Source of the DNA: Anaerostipes caccae L1-92
Lineage (GTDB): Bacteria > Bacillota > Clostridia > Lachnospirales > Lachnospiraceae
NCBI RefSeq assembly: GCF_014467075.1
Contig: NZ_AP023027.1
Span: forward strand, 1,987,501 to 2,051,500
Length of the DNA: 64,000 bases
Direction of reading: 5' to 3'
Part shown: piece by piece, positions 1 through 8,832 of the stretch
How the letters are laid out: every line of letters begins with the position of its first letter
Position numbering within the stretch: the stretch's first letter is position 1
Made by a program: the position numbers and the translations under genes
The notes under the pieces: generated by a model
Told to the model about the DNA's origin: nothing
Databases searched by the model: none
Seen by the model: only the letters and a program-made list of their open reading frames with translations

Positions 1-81
1 TATTACAACAATTCAAGATTATTTGCAATCATATTTTTCAAATTTCAGGACATTTTCGCCGATTATCTGCCGGCAGAAAGA

Positions 82-105
82 AGAAATCATTCCGGAATGA
101 TTTCT
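82..105. terminator. Perfect 24-bp palindrome downstream of pilT
   Basis: AGAAATCATTCC followed directly by its exact reverse complement. It lies about 80 bp beyond the pilT stop, the last gene of the pilus operon on the minus strand, and on that strand it is followed by a pyrimidine-rich stretch (TTCTTTCTG). It could end the pilus transcript, but the T tract is poor and there is no loop beyond the palindrome centre. A second small palindrome, CTGCCGGCAG, lies at 67-76. The remaining bases of 1-126 show no gene. Confidence 0.35.
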
Positions 106-126
106 CTATCCTGCAGACATTATATC

Positions 127-186
127 CATTTCTATATGATTGTAGAGAGGCATTCTAAGAGCCGAACGGGAATCATATAGAAAATG
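127..186. repeat. Hairpin element copy 1 (conserved core, paired arms)
   Basis: Left arm 127-141 pairs with right arm 171-186 (one bulged base). Between them is a core containing GAGGCATTCTAAGAGCCG and then AACGG. The core is identical over 23 bases to the inverted copy at 23289-23349, and the two copies' arms differ at two positions with the partner base changed to keep pairing. The element begins exactly at the base after the pilT stop codon. It carries no open frame of note. A structured mRNA 3' end or a small mobile palindromic repeat are both possible. Confidence 0.7.
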
Positions 187-1233
187 TCACAGATATTGTT
201 CCAGGTCCTGAATATCATTCGTATACTTCTTTGCCGATTCTCTCGATATAGTACCTTCCGCCACCAGTCTTGAAAGATCCCGGTTCAGCGTGTGCATTCC
301 ATGTGCCATTCCGGACTGCATGATCGTATTCAGCTGATGACATTTATTTTCCCGGATCAGATTCAGCGCCGCGTCTGTGCCGATCAGCACTTCCGTCGCG
401 GCGATTCTCTCCATCCCGCTCAGTGTCGGGATCAGACACTGGGTCACAACTCCGGCCAGCACTCCAGCAAGCTGTGTCCGTATCTGGCTCTGACTTTCTC
501 CGGGACAGGCATCGATGATCCTGTCGATAGTCTGAGCAGCCCCTGTAGTGTGAAGAGTCGACATAACCAGATGTCCGGTCTCTGCCGCTGTCAGAGCCGC
601 TGAGATCGTCTCGTAATCCCTCATTTCTCCTACCAGAATCACATCCGGGTCCTCTCTCAGAGAAGATCTGAGCGCAGAGGCAAAATCCTTCACATCAACA
701 CCGGTCTCTCTCTGATGAATAATTGATTTTTGCCTGTCATAGACATATTCGATCGGGTCCTCAATCGTTATGATATGCTCCGCCCGGCTGTTGTTGATAT
801 AGTCGATCATAGCTGCCAGTGTGGTAGACTTTCCGCTTCCCGTGGGACCGGTGACCAGAATCAGGCCTCTCGGCTGGTCAGCCAGATCTTTTAAGCACTT
901 CGGAAGCTTCAGCTCACTGAGTGTGGGAATATGATCATTGAGCAGACGGATCGTCGCCGCAATCTTTCCCTGCTGGCGGAAAACATTGATCCTCTGCCGG
1001 TTTTTATCAGGGGTCTGGAGCGCAAAGTCCGCATCCTCCCCCTGGTCAAATAATTCTCTCTGTCCCACCGGCAGGAGTCCTAAGATCATCTGTCTGATCT
1101 CATCGTCAGATAGTTCGATTCTGCTGTCCACAAGGCGTCCGCAGCTGCGAAAAGCAACGGGCATCCCTTCAGACAAATGAATATCCGATACATCCCTTTG
1201 TCTGGCCATGCCGATCATTTCTTCTATTGTCAT
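187..1233 (-). CDS. pilT: Type IV pilus retraction ATPase PilT
   Basis: PilT is the hexameric cytoplasmic ATPase that depolymerises the pilus and pulls it back. The 348-residue length is normal for the family. Visible motifs are the Walker A TGPTGSGKSTTLAAM near residue 127, the Asp-box IITIEDPIEYVYD, the Walker B region ending in DPDVILVGEMRD, the His-box STLHTTGAAQTIDRIID, and the PilT-type QIRTQLAGVLAGVVTQ. The N-terminal PAS-like part is short, unlike PilB, which separates it from the assembly motor encoded just upstream (10 bp away). It is the last gene of the pilus operon. A pilT gene implies retractile pili, as used in twitching or DNA uptake. Confidence 0.95.
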   Translation of the reverse strand: MTIEEMIGMARQRDVSDIHLSEGMPVAFRSCGRLVDSRIELSDDEIRQMILGLLPVGQRELFDQGEDADFALQTPDKNRQRINVFRQQGKIAATIRLLNDHIPTLSELKLPKCLKDLADQPRGLILVTGPTGSGKSTTLAAMIDYINNSRAEHIITIEDPIEYVYDRQKSIIHQRETGVDVKDFASALRSSLREDPDVILVGEMRDYETISAALTAAETGHLVMSTLHTTGAAQTIDRIIDACPGESQSQIRTQLAGVLAGVVTQCLIPTLSGMERIAATEVLIGTDAALNLIRENKCHQLNTIMQSGMAHGMHTLNRDLSRLVAEGTISRESAKKYTNDIQDLEQYL

Positions 1234-1242
1234 AAACGCCTC

Positions 1243-2919
1243 CTATACATAATAAGCAATCTTCCAGAATTCTTCCATTGTAGTGATCCCCTCTTTTACG
1301 AGATCTGCGGCACTTTCCTTCAGCGTCTTCATGCCCTGCTCCCTCGTCACATAGTCCTGGATTTCATCCACCTGTCTGCCCTCAGAAATCATTTTTCGTA
1401 TGCCCTGATCGATCACCGCGATCTCGTGGACTGCGATACGGCCCTGATATCCGGTATGGCTGCATTTAGAACATCCCACTGCCTCTTTCACATACTCAAT
1501 GTCCTCTCCGAGAATCTTCCTATCCTCTTCTGTGGTCCTCACTTTTTTGGCACAGTCCGGACACACTTTCCGGACCAGTCTCTGAGCCACCAATCCAATC
1601 AGGGAATTGGCAACCAGATACGGCTCCACTCCCATGTCGACCAGACGGACAATAGAGGATACTGCATTATTCGTATGCAGGGAAGAAAGGACGAAATGTC
1701 CTGTAATAGCGGCTCTGACAGAAATCGAAGCAGTCTCCGCATCCCTTGTCTCCCCTACCATGATAATATCCGGGTCCTGTCTGAGCAACGCCCGAAGCCC
1801 CGTTTCAAATGTCAATCCGGAAGTGTTATTTACCTGCATCTGATTGACCCTTGCGATATTTTTTTCCACCGGGTCTTCGATCGTGGAAATATTTGCATTT
1901 CTCTTGGACAGATATTCTAAAACCATATAAAGGGTCGTAGATTTTCCGCTTCCCGTCGGTCCTGTTATATATAAAATACCGTTGGGAGATTTCAGAAGCG
2001 ACTGGAATTTCTCATAATTTTCGCTGTTCATGCCGAAATGCTCTTTATGATCGATCGGCGTCCGGTTGCTCAGGAGCCGCAGCACTGATTTTTCTCCGTA
2101 AACCGTTGGTATAACGGATACACGCATGTTGATGTTGTCTTCCTCCAGACGCATTTTAAAATGTCCGTCCTGGGGAATCCTTTTCTCCGCTATGTCCATG
2201 CCGCCCATGATCTTGATTCTGGCCGTCAAAGATGCGTGAAGGGAACGCTTCAGCGTCACATAATCTACGATGGTTCCGTCAATCCTCATCCTGACCACAG
2301 TTTCTTTCTCAAAAGGCTCGATGTGAATATCGCTGGCATTGGTATTGTACGCCCGGAGCACCAGAGTATTCAACAGTTTGATGATTGGCGCATCGCTGTC
2401 AGCCTCCTCATCCATGTCGTCCAAAAAGGAGATGTCCTCTGCCTCCTGGGTCGTCTCATTAGCCTGTCTGGCCGCCTGCCTTGCGGATACTTCCGCGTAA
2501 AAATATTCCAGGGCCTTTTTCAGAGGGCTGAGTTCTGCCAGAAATACTTTCAGCTGCATGCCGGTCAGCTGGCGGATATCCTCCATAGCATAAAAATTCA
2601 GCGGATCATTCACGGCAATGTATAATTGATGATCCTTCATATCTACAGCCAGAATGTTGTATTTAAAAGCCAGCTGCCGCGGTATTTTTTCCACCGCCTC
2701 GCTGTTCACCGGGTAGCTTCCCAGACTGATGTGGCTGAGTGACAGCCTCTGCCCCAAAGCCTCCAGCATCTGCTGTTCTGTAATAAACTGAAGTTCCATC
2801 AAAATGGTGCCCAGCCGCTTGCCCGGATGTTCCTTCTGATAATCCAGCGCCTGGTCAATCTGCTCTTTGGTTATATATCCATACTGCAGCAAAACTTCTC
2901 CAATTGGAATATTCTTCAT
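1243..2919 (-). CDS. pilB: Type IV pilus assembly ATPase PilB (GspE family)
   Basis: PilB is the cytoplasmic motor that drives pilin polymerisation. The start is placed at the ATG at 2919, where GGGGGAG sits just upstream and the product begins MKNIPIGEVLLQYGYIT; a longer frame upstream has no such site. The N-terminal 140 residues are an MshEN-type domain (IGEVL, then a second similar half). The core has Walker A ITGPTGSGKSTTLYMVLEYL, Walker B DPDIIMVGETRD and the His-box LSSLHTNNAVSSIVRLV. A CPDC...CSKC zinc-binding pair near residue 460 is typical of GspE/PilB and absent from PilT. About 558 residues. Confidence 0.95.
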   Translation of the reverse strand: MKNIPIGEVLLQYGYITKEQIDQALDYQKEHPGKRLGTILMELQFITEQQMLEALGQRLSLSHISLGSYPVNSEAVEKIPRQLAFKYNILAVDMKDHQLYIAVNDPLNFYAMEDIRQLTGMQLKVFLAELSPLKKALEYFYAEVSARQAARQANETTQEAEDISFLDDMDEEADSDAPIIKLLNTLVLRAYNTNASDIHIEPFEKETVVRMRIDGTIVDYVTLKRSLHASLTARIKIMGGMDIAEKRIPQDGHFKMRLEEDNINMRVSVIPTVYGEKSVLRLLSNRTPIDHKEHFGMNSENYEKFQSLLKSPNGILYITGPTGSGKSTTLYMVLEYLSKRNANISTIEDPVEKNIARVNQMQVNNTSGLTFETGLRALLRQDPDIIMVGETRDAETASISVRAAITGHFVLSSLHTNNAVSSIVRLVDMGVEPYLVANSLIGLVAQRLVRKVCPDCAKKVRTTEEDRKILGEDIEYVKEAVGCSKCSHTGYQGRIAVHEIAVIDQGIRKMISEGRQVDEIQDYVTREQGMKTLKESAADLVKEGITTMEEFWKIAYYV

Positions 2920-2941
2920 AATCTCCCCCGCTTTCCAGATA

Positions 2942-3601
2942 TTACTTCCTGCACATATAGACTTCCAGCACCAAGGACAGAGTCGACGCATCGATCACTT
3001 TATTAGATGTGGTCAACGCCGTCTCTGAACTCATTCCATAACTCACAATACGAATGGAAGGATAATCCGCATATATTTTATCGATCAATTTTTTGGCATT
3101 CGCCTTTGTACCGAGAATATTGACAGATACAGGATAGGAATAGAGTACATTTTGTGAAATAGCGGTCTTGCTGCTGTCCTCCGCTGTGCTGTCGCCGCTG
3201 CTTTTCACTCCCAGGCTCTTTGCCAGAGAAGACTCGATGTAAGGCGTGAGAACGCTGACAGACGGCCTTGCAGAGATCTCAAAATCTCTGGAGGAAAGTC
3301 CGCAGTTTAAGATCAGCTTCGTGATCATACGCTCCACTTTATGGGACTCCATCATCGGATAAATATCCTTTGTCTCCTTTTCAAAGTCTGCCCTGGAAGC
3401 TTTCAGCCGGGCCTCCTTCTGGGGAATGGAGGCTATGGCCGTCTCCATTGTCTCTTTTGTCTGCTGCTTTTCCTTGAATTCCTCAGCCAGCTCACTGCGC
3501 TGTGCAAGGAGCGGGCGGATCACAAAGTTTCCGAAGACCACGAGGATCAGCACGACGGAAAGCACACTTAATATTTTTTTGTCACGACTCGTTATTTCCA
3601 T
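2942..3601 (-). CDS. PilO/GspM-like pilus alignment protein
   Basis: A 219-residue bitopic protein: a short cytoplasmic tail, one membrane segment at about residues 10-28 (ILSVLSVVLILVVFGNFVI), a coiled coil at about 35-85 rich in Glu, Lys and Gln, then a small alpha/beta domain ending in the cell exterior. This is the layout of PilO and GspM, which bridge the motor platform to the outer parts of the machine. Identity rests on layout and position between pilB and the PilM/PilN fusion rather than on strong sequence motifs. The gap to its upstream neighbour is 11 bp. Confidence 0.7.
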   Translation of the reverse strand: MEITSRDKKILSVLSVVLILVVFGNFVIRPLLAQRSELAEEFKEKQQTKETMETAIASIPQKEARLKASRADFEKETKDIYPMMESHKVERMITKLILNCGLSSRDFEISARPSVSVLTPYIESSLAKSLGVKSSGDSTAEDSSKTAISQNVLYSYPVSVNILGTKANAKKLIDKIYADYPSIRIVSYGMSSETALTTSNKVIDASTLSLVLEVYMCRK

Positions 3602-3612
3602 AGCTGATCCAC

Positions 3613-5064
3613 CTACTTTCCTGCATTTTCACTTAGATAAGTGCTGATATGAATATCGTACTGTCTTGTTTCTTCTGTATAATTGTAGCCCGAGTATTTT
3701 AGATCCGCAAACAGTTCAGACTTTTTCAGACGGTTGATAAAATCATAAATACTCGTAACTTTCGGAGCCATGGCGACAAATTCGTACATTCCCGTGGAGG
3801 AATCGTACCGGTCTACAGTGATGGAAACCGTTGTCCCGGCGCTGTTTCTGACCATCTTCTCCACCCTTGAATTCGCCTGGGGATAAGATTCCAAAACTTG
3901 TTTTACGACTGCAAACTGCTCTTTTCCTGTCTGCTTGTTTGCCAATTCCAGATCCAGATTTTTGGCATTGGTGTAGTCTGCCTCATTTTTAGAGTCTTCA
4001 ATATAAGCGTCCATTTCACTGATCTTTGACTTGTTAACCGTATTCATGGCAAATAGGACGGCTGACACGGCAATACACAAAACCAGAGCACCCGCCGCTG
4101 CAAACACACCCGGATATACTTTGGAAGACGTTTTGTTATCCTCTCTGGCCCTGATCTTCTGGGCAAAGTCGATGTCCTGACCTTTCTTTGAAAGAAAAGC
4201 ACCGATTGGAAAAATAAAATTTAAAAATTCCTTTTGGTCGGGCATGTCAAATCCCGTCAGCGGAAAAGACTGTCCGACCTGAAGACCCAGATCCTTTAGA
4301 GGTGCTGTAAGGATTCTTCTGTCTTCTTCCGGGAAGCCTCCCAAATAAATGCTTTTAATTTTTTCTCCTTTTTGCTCTGTGGCAAGGAACTGGATCATAG
4401 AACTTGTCGTATTCCCGACTTCTGTGGCAATCCCGTCGGTTCCATGCTCTGCAAAAATCCTTGTGCGGTTCAGATATTTATAGGCACCCTGCACAAATAA
4501 GGTGCTGATCAGGATCTCCGCATCGAGCTTTGAGAATATAAAGGTCTCGTTTTTCAAAGATTGTATACGGTCAAAAGCTTTCAGCTGGGCATTCAGGGCA
4601 ATATCCACCGATTCTACTTCCACGCCCATGGCCGCAAATACATCCAGATAACTCTTTAACATTGATTCCTGTACTGCCGCCCCAAGCACTGTTGCCATAC
4701 CGCTTTTTTTATCCATGCCGCAGACGCGGTAATCGTAAACATACTTTTCCGGATTCTCAATGCTTGACAATTCTTTTCTTACTGTTTCCAGTGTCTTTTT
4801 CTTATTCATCTTCGGAATCGTCATGAGCTTTGCGGCAATCTGCGTGCTGTCTATGACGAGACTTATCTTCTTTGATATGCCGTGGCTCTCCCAGGCTTTT
4901 TCCAGCTGATGTTTCAGCCCGTCTTCCGATGTGATGACTCCGTTGATCAGACTTCCTTCCCGGAGATCAAACTGTACCAGGTTCTGAATCTTTATTTTGC
5001 TCTTCTTTGCCTCCCCCACAGCGATCTGCACTCTGTGATTCGATAAATATACTGTTGTCTTCAT
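3613..5064 (-). CDS. PilM/PilN fusion, GspL-like pilus platform protein
   Basis: A 483-residue protein with a cytoplasmic PilM-like, actin-fold part (about residues 1-310; MKTTVYLSNHRVQIAVGE start, many short beta strands), a single membrane segment at about 315-338 (GVFAAAGALVLCIAVSAVLF), a coiled region, and a PilN-like ferredoxin-fold domain to the end. In most Gram-negative type IV pili PilM and PilN are separate and interact through a short PilN peptide; here one chain carries both, as GspL does in type II secretion. The next gene is PilO-like, completing the M-N-O platform. Domain borders are estimates from hydropathy. Confidence 0.75.
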   Translation of the reverse strand: MKTTVYLSNHRVQIAVGEAKKSKIKIQNLVQFDLREGSLINGVITSEDGLKHQLEKAWESHGISKKISLVIDSTQIAAKLMTIPKMNKKKTLETVRKELSSIENPEKYVYDYRVCGMDKKSGMATVLGAAVQESMLKSYLDVFAAMGVEVESVDIALNAQLKAFDRIQSLKNETFIFSKLDAEILISTLFVQGAYKYLNRTRIFAEHGTDGIATEVGNTTSSMIQFLATEQKGEKIKSIYLGGFPEEDRRILTAPLKDLGLQVGQSFPLTGFDMPDQKEFLNFIFPIGAFLSKKGQDIDFAQKIRAREDNKTSSKVYPGVFAAAGALVLCIAVSAVLFAMNTVNKSKISEMDAYIEDSKNEADYTNAKNLDLELANKQTGKEQFAVVKQVLESYPQANSRVEKMVRNSAGTTVSITVDRYDSSTGMYEFVAMAPKVTSIYDFINRLKKSELFADLKYSGYNYTEETRQYDIHISTYLSENAGK

Positions 5065-5076
5065 AAAAGCCCCCCC

Positions 5077-6282
5077 TTAATATCCCTGGTCAATCGTAGA
5101 GTAAGATTCATAAATCGGCAGTATGACTGCCACCACTACAAATCCTATGATCACTGCCATCAGGATAATCAAAACCGGCTCCAAAAGTGTCACAAGACGC
5201 TCTAAAGCTCTCTCCGCCTCAAATTCAAGGCTTTCTGCTATGGAATCCAGCATTTCGTCCAGACTTCCTGTTTCTTCCCCTACCTGAATAGCCGAAGAAA
5301 GTTTCTTTTGAAACCCGTCAATTTCCATCAGGGAAACTGATAAGGACTCTCCTCTGCGGATAGAGTCGACAGCCTGACCGAACTGTTCTTCTATATAACG
5401 GTTTCCCACCGTTGAGCTTCCGATCTGCATTGCCTGTATGATCGGTATCCCGCTGGAATACAGGGAACACAGCGTTCTTGCGAACCTTGCGGTGTAAATC
5501 TTTCTTAAGAGCTTTCCGATCACCGGAAGCCTCAGTTTCAGCTGGTCTTTCTTCCAGCGCACCTTTGGGATGCGGAGTATGAGACGGATTCCGAAGATCA
5601 CAGCCGCCAAAATCAGCAGAATAAACGGCCAGTACTTCCGAATTCCTCCGCTCAGTCCCAGCAAAATCACAGTGGGCAGCGGCAGGGATTCCATCGTATC
5701 AAAAATATCCTGAAACTGCGGTACAAGATATGACAGTATGAAAATGATCACACCTACAAGCAGTACAGACAGAACGATCGGATAAATCATAGCATTCCTG
5801 ACTTTTCCGTTGAGCCTGTTTTCTTTCTCATAATGCTCCGCCATGCGCAGTGAGGTCTGGTCCAGGTTTCCGTTGGCCTCCGCAGAGCGCATCATACTGA
5901 CCAAAAGCACCGGAAACGTCCTGCCCTGTTCGTCCATAGCTTCTGAGAGAGGAATTCCCTGGCGGATGGAATTTAAAAGATTCTGATACGTCTCTTTGTC
6001 GGTGCTTCTGACTCCGATCTCGTTGGCGATGATATTCAGGGAGCGGACCAAGGAAACGCCTGCTTTTAAGAGCGTCCCCAGCTGTCTGCAGAAATCTGCA
6101 AGCACAGATGCCTTCATCTTTCTTTTGGACTTTAATTTTCCTTCCTCTAAGTCTTTGCTGGAAACCAGATATTTTCCGTCTGTTCTCAGAGCCTGGTATA
6201 AGGCCAGCTCATCGGCAGCCTCCAGGACACCCTTTGACAACTTTCCACTACTGTCTTTCGCTTTATATTTATATTTCGGCAT
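5077..6282 (-). CDS. pilC: Type IV pilus inner membrane platform protein PilC (GspF family)
   Basis: PilC is the polytopic membrane protein that PilB and PilT act on to add or remove pilins. The 401-residue length is typical. Two GspF domains are visible: residues about 60-180 (FCRQLGTLLKAGVSLVRSL) and about 260-380 (FARTLCSLYSSGIPIIQAM), with membrane segments at about 165-190, 215-235 and 365-395. The glycines and VGEETGSLDEML after the second domain are family hallmarks. The gene sits 12 bp upstream of the PilM/PilN fusion and 27 bp downstream of the prepilin peptidase gene. Confidence 0.93.
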   Translation of the reverse strand: MPKYKYKAKDSSGKLSKGVLEAADELALYQALRTDGKYLVSSKDLEEGKLKSKRKMKASVLADFCRQLGTLLKAGVSLVRSLNIIANEIGVRSTDKETYQNLLNSIRQGIPLSEAMDEQGRTFPVLLVSMMRSAEANGNLDQTSLRMAEHYEKENRLNGKVRNAMIYPIVLSVLLVGVIIFILSYLVPQFQDIFDTMESLPLPTVILLGLSGGIRKYWPFILLILAAVIFGIRLILRIPKVRWKKDQLKLRLPVIGKLLRKIYTARFARTLCSLYSSGIPIIQAMQIGSSTVGNRYIEEQFGQAVDSIRRGESLSVSLMEIDGFQKKLSSAIQVGEETGSLDEMLDSIAESLEFEAERALERLVTLLEPVLIILMAVIIGFVVVAVILPIYESYSTIDQGY

Positions 6283-6309
6283 ATTTGATTTCCCTCCTCA
6301 GGCATCATC

Positions 6310-7086
6310 TCACGGCAAAAGGCCAAGATACCAGCCGATGATCTCATTTCCCCAACAAATGGCCGCCCAGATGCCCAGACATAAAAATGGTCCGAACGCA
6401 AAATGGTCTTTGCCTCCTTTTTTCTTTCCGGCCAGCAGATAGATTCCGTACACCCCTCCGGCTAACACAGAAAAGAAAAATGCGGCTCCGGTAAGCTTTG
6501 CCCCCAGCAGAATTCCCGCTGCGGCCATCAGCTTAATATCACCGCCTCCGAAAGCCCCGGGGATCAGCACCGTAAGCAGCAGCATCGGAACACTGACCGC
6601 AAAGCAGCCGATCACTCTCATAGGCAGAGATATTTCCGGAAACAAAAAAAGAGACACGGCTCCAAGACACGCTAACGCCAGTACAAAGCCATTGGGAATT
6701 TCCATTGTGTCAATATCTACAAATGTCACTGCAGTCAAAAGAGCCCCTGTTATTAATAAAAATACTGTTTTTAAAAGATAAATGCCCGCTCCCGACTCAT
6801 CCAGAGGAACAGATGCCGCACACTGGACAGCTAAAATTCCTCCAAGTAATTCTACAAAGATGTAGCGGACCGGGATCTTTGAGCTACACTTTCTGCATCT
6901 GCCTTTCAGGAGAATGTAGCTGAAGACCGGTATCATATCGTATGGTTTTAAACTGGTTTTACAGGACGGACAAAAGCTTCTGCCGCCGACAAAAGAAATC
7001 TTCTTCGGCACCCTGTAAATTAAGACATTCACAAAGGAAAAGACGGATGCTCCGATCCAGAAGAATATAAAATAGATAAGTCCCAT
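6310..7086 (-). CDS. pilD: Prepilin peptidase / N-methyltransferase
   Basis: A 258-residue polytopic membrane aspartic protease that cuts the leader peptide of prepilins and methylates the new N-terminus. The N-terminal domain has the four zinc-binding cysteines (CPSC at about residue 38 and CRKC at about 62) found in bifunctional enzymes. The two catalytic aspartates are in FVDIDTMEIPNGF and FGGGDIKLMAAAG (GxGD motif). It is the only such enzyme in the window and is placed between the pilin genes and the machine genes, so the four or more prepilins upstream are its likely substrates. Confidence 0.95.
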   Translation of the reverse strand: MGLIYFIFFWIGASVFSFVNVLIYRVPKKISFVGGRSFCPSCKTSLKPYDMIPVFSYILLKGRCRKCSSKIPVRYIFVELLGGILAVQCAASVPLDESGAGIYLLKTVFLLITGALLTAVTFVDIDTMEIPNGFVLALACLGAVSLFLFPEISLPMRVIGCFAVSVPMLLLTVLIPGAFGGGDIKLMAAAGILLGAKLTGAAFFFSVLAGGVYGIYLLAGKKKGGKDHFAFGPFLCLGIWAAICWGNEIIGWYLGLLP

Positions 7087-7161
7087 GTTTCCCCCTTTTG
7101 CGAAAGAAAAGGATACCCCAGAAGTAAAAATACTTTTGGGACACCCTTTTACTTAAATCTC

Positions 7162-7626
7162 TTATGAATCCCCTATCATCCGGCTCAATCGGTACACTTT
7201 CCAGACTGGTTTTCCCTTCACTTCTTTGTAGCTTACGATGTAGCCATCCTCAATATAGACAAGGTCCGTCACTTTTACATCCCGTCTGTCATAGGCAATG
7301 GTGTCAATCCTTCCATGACTCCTGGCAGTTTTTAAAATGTCCTTTTCCACATCCCCGGAGAGCACCTGGCGTTTTCCTGCGACAGGGACTTCTTCTCCTT
7401 TTGCATATGTATCGTAGAAATAAATCTGTGCTGAGACACGGACATCTTTGGCGTTTCTTAAGATTTCACGGGCCTTTTGGCGCTGGAATGATGTCTTGAC
7501 ACGAGGAATGACTCCAAGGAACAATACAGACAACAGCACCAGAAGCAAAATCCATTCTGTATATTCTATAAACTTGTGATTTTTAAACCTTCTTCTTGTT
7601 ACCAAGTTATACCGTCCGCTTTCCAA
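7162..7626 (-). CDS. Pilin-like protein without a cleavage motif
   Basis: A 154-residue protein with an N-terminal membrane helix (about residues 25-45, WILLLVLLSVLFLGVIP) followed by an amphipathic continuation (QRQKAREILRNAKDVRVSAQ) like the alpha-1 helix of a pilin, then a small C-terminal domain. The usual G-F/M-TLVE prepilin site is missing; the sequence before the helix is KNHKFIEYTE. It lies between the major pilin and the peptidase. It may be an uncut pilin-like component or an accessory membrane protein. The start is uncertain: TTG at 7626 or TTG at 7605, neither with a good ribosome binding site. Confidence 0.6.
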   Translation of the reverse strand: MESGRYNLVTRRRFKNHKFIEYTEWILLLVLLSVLFLGVIPRVKTSFQRQKAREILRNAKDVRVSAQIYFYDTYAKGEEVPVAGKRQVLSGDVEKDILKTARSHGRIDTIAYDRRDVKVTDLVYIEDGYIVSYKEVKGKPVWKVYRLSRMIGDS

Positions 7627-7647
7627 AAAATGCTATCTCAGCGATTC

Positions 7648-8106
7648 TTAGTTCTTAGTTGTACTCCATGCAGATCCATCGAATGTTGCCGTAAATTTTT
7701 TACCTGTGTAAACCAACCTTGATACCGTTCCATCAGCATCAAATGTAATAGAAACACTTGTATATTTGCTGTTCTTTACTTCTGAAAGTTTCTCAATCGT
7801 GGGGTCATCAGTAGCTGCACCAGCAGCAGAAACATTTAAAGTAGTAATTGTTTTACCGCACAAGTTTTTTGTAGCTTCATCACTGTTGTAATCATCCGCC
7901 GCAATAGTTTTAGCTGCCATTAGAATCTGTCTTCCCTCTGATGCAACTTTTTTCTTATTCGCATTATCAATATATCCAGTCAAAGTAGGAACCAACAATG
8001 CAATCAAGATTGCCAGAATAACCAACACAACGATCAATTCTACAAGAGTAAACCCTTTTTTATCCTTCCTCATTTTTTGTCTGAAATCACTTAATTTTTT
8101 CTTCAT
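7648..8106 (-). CDS. Type IV prepilin, probable major pilin
   Basis: A 152-residue prepilin with a 17-residue basic leader, the cleavage motif KKGFTLVELIVVLVILAIL with Glu5 of the mature chain, and a small C-terminal domain rich in Thr, Ala, Ser and Asp (one cysteine only, so no disulfide-bonded D-loop). It is likely the main fibre subunit because it is small, simple and has its own near-perfect promoter inside the operon plus a GGAAGGG ribosome binding site. The proteins encoded upstream look like minor pilins. Confidence 0.9.
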   Translation of the reverse strand: MKKKLSDFRQKMRKDKKGFTLVELIVVLVILAILIALLVPTLTGYIDNANKKKVASEGRQILMAAKTIAADDYNSDEATKNLCGKTITTLNVSAAGAATDDPTIEKLSEVKNSKYTSVSITFDADGTVSRLVYTGKKFTATFDGSAWSTTKN

Positions 8107-8151
8107 AATTTTCCCTTCCTATCCTTTGATTTAGCCAAAATGCATATTTAA

Positions 8152-8180
8152 ATTATATGCTGAATCCCTATACTTGTCAA
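8152..8180 (-). promoter_or_regulatory. Consensus promoter for the major pilin
   Basis: On the minus strand TTGACA (8180-8175), a 17-base spacer and TATAAT (8157-8152), 46 bp before the pilin start. Both hexamers match the housekeeping consensus exactly. The 114-bp gap 8107-8220 holds nothing else except a small GGCA/TGCC hairpin near the end of the upstream gene. The promoter would let the fibre subunit be made in excess over the machine proteins. Confidence 0.8.
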
Positions 8181-8220
8181 ACAATATCGAGATTTAAAAC
8201 AGCGGCATTTTCTGCCTTAT

Positions 8221-8832
8221 TTAAACCTCCTGCGGGAATTCCGTATCATCGATAAAACCCGTGTCATCCAGCTTATAGCACTCCACGATTTTTGTCCGTC
8301 TATACGTCTGCCCTGTCTTTACATTCCGGACCGTCAGCGTGATCTTTACAAGATTGGTATCTTCCTTCCGTTCAAACTTCAGTTCCTTAATTTCCTGGTT
8401 CATATACATCTTCTTGGAAAAGGTCCAGTCAACTCCCTTTGTCGCTGCCGCTCCTCCCTCGGCTATCGAAGATGCCTGATAGTGAAGCACCAGCCTCTTT
8501 TCTCCGTCTGTCTCCTTTGCGTACATGATGACCGAGCGCCCCTTCTTGTCGGTATAAGAAATCTTTTCATTTCCGCTGTCGATCTGTACCTGGCCCGTGG
8601 AGCTTCCCACTTCCCCGCAGACTTTTTCCATCAGAATATCTGCCACCCCCTGGGCCCGGCTCATGTTCGATATCCTCGCCATGACATTCATCGCCGGAGA
8701 CAGTGTGGCGATGGCCGCTGCCATCAATATGCCCAGCAGCAGAAAGGTAACCATCAATTCCACAAGGGTCATTCCTGACTTGTCATGCAAAAGTACTTTT
8801 TGTAATTTACTCCTGATCCGCCGGCGTATCAT
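8221..8832 (-). CDS. Type IV prepilin-like minor pilin (PilW/GspJ type)
   Basis: A 203-residue prepilin with a basic leader and cleavage motif KSGMTLVELMVTFLLLGIL at about residues 18-36, followed by the pilin helix and a beta-rich domain. Size and place among other minor pilins fit a priming or tip-complex subunit of the PilW/GspJ kind. The start ATG at 8832 overlaps the stop of the upstream prepilin gene, so the two are probably translated together. Confidence 0.8.
   Translation of the reverse strand: MIRRRIRSKLQKVLLHDKSGMTLVELMVTFLLLGILMAAAIATLSPAMNVMARISNMSRAQGVADILMEKVCGEVGSSTGQVQIDSGNEKISYTDKKGRSVIMYAKETDGEKRLVLHYQASSIAEGGAAATKGVDWTFSKKMYMNQEIKELKFERKEDTNLVKITLTVRNVKTGQTYRRTKIVECYKLDDTGFIDDTEFPQEV

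Noticed and set aside
82..186. The palindromes here as a CRISPR or att site
   Set aside because: There are no regularly spaced repeats, no spacers and no cas genes; the hairpins differ from each other and one is the core element family.
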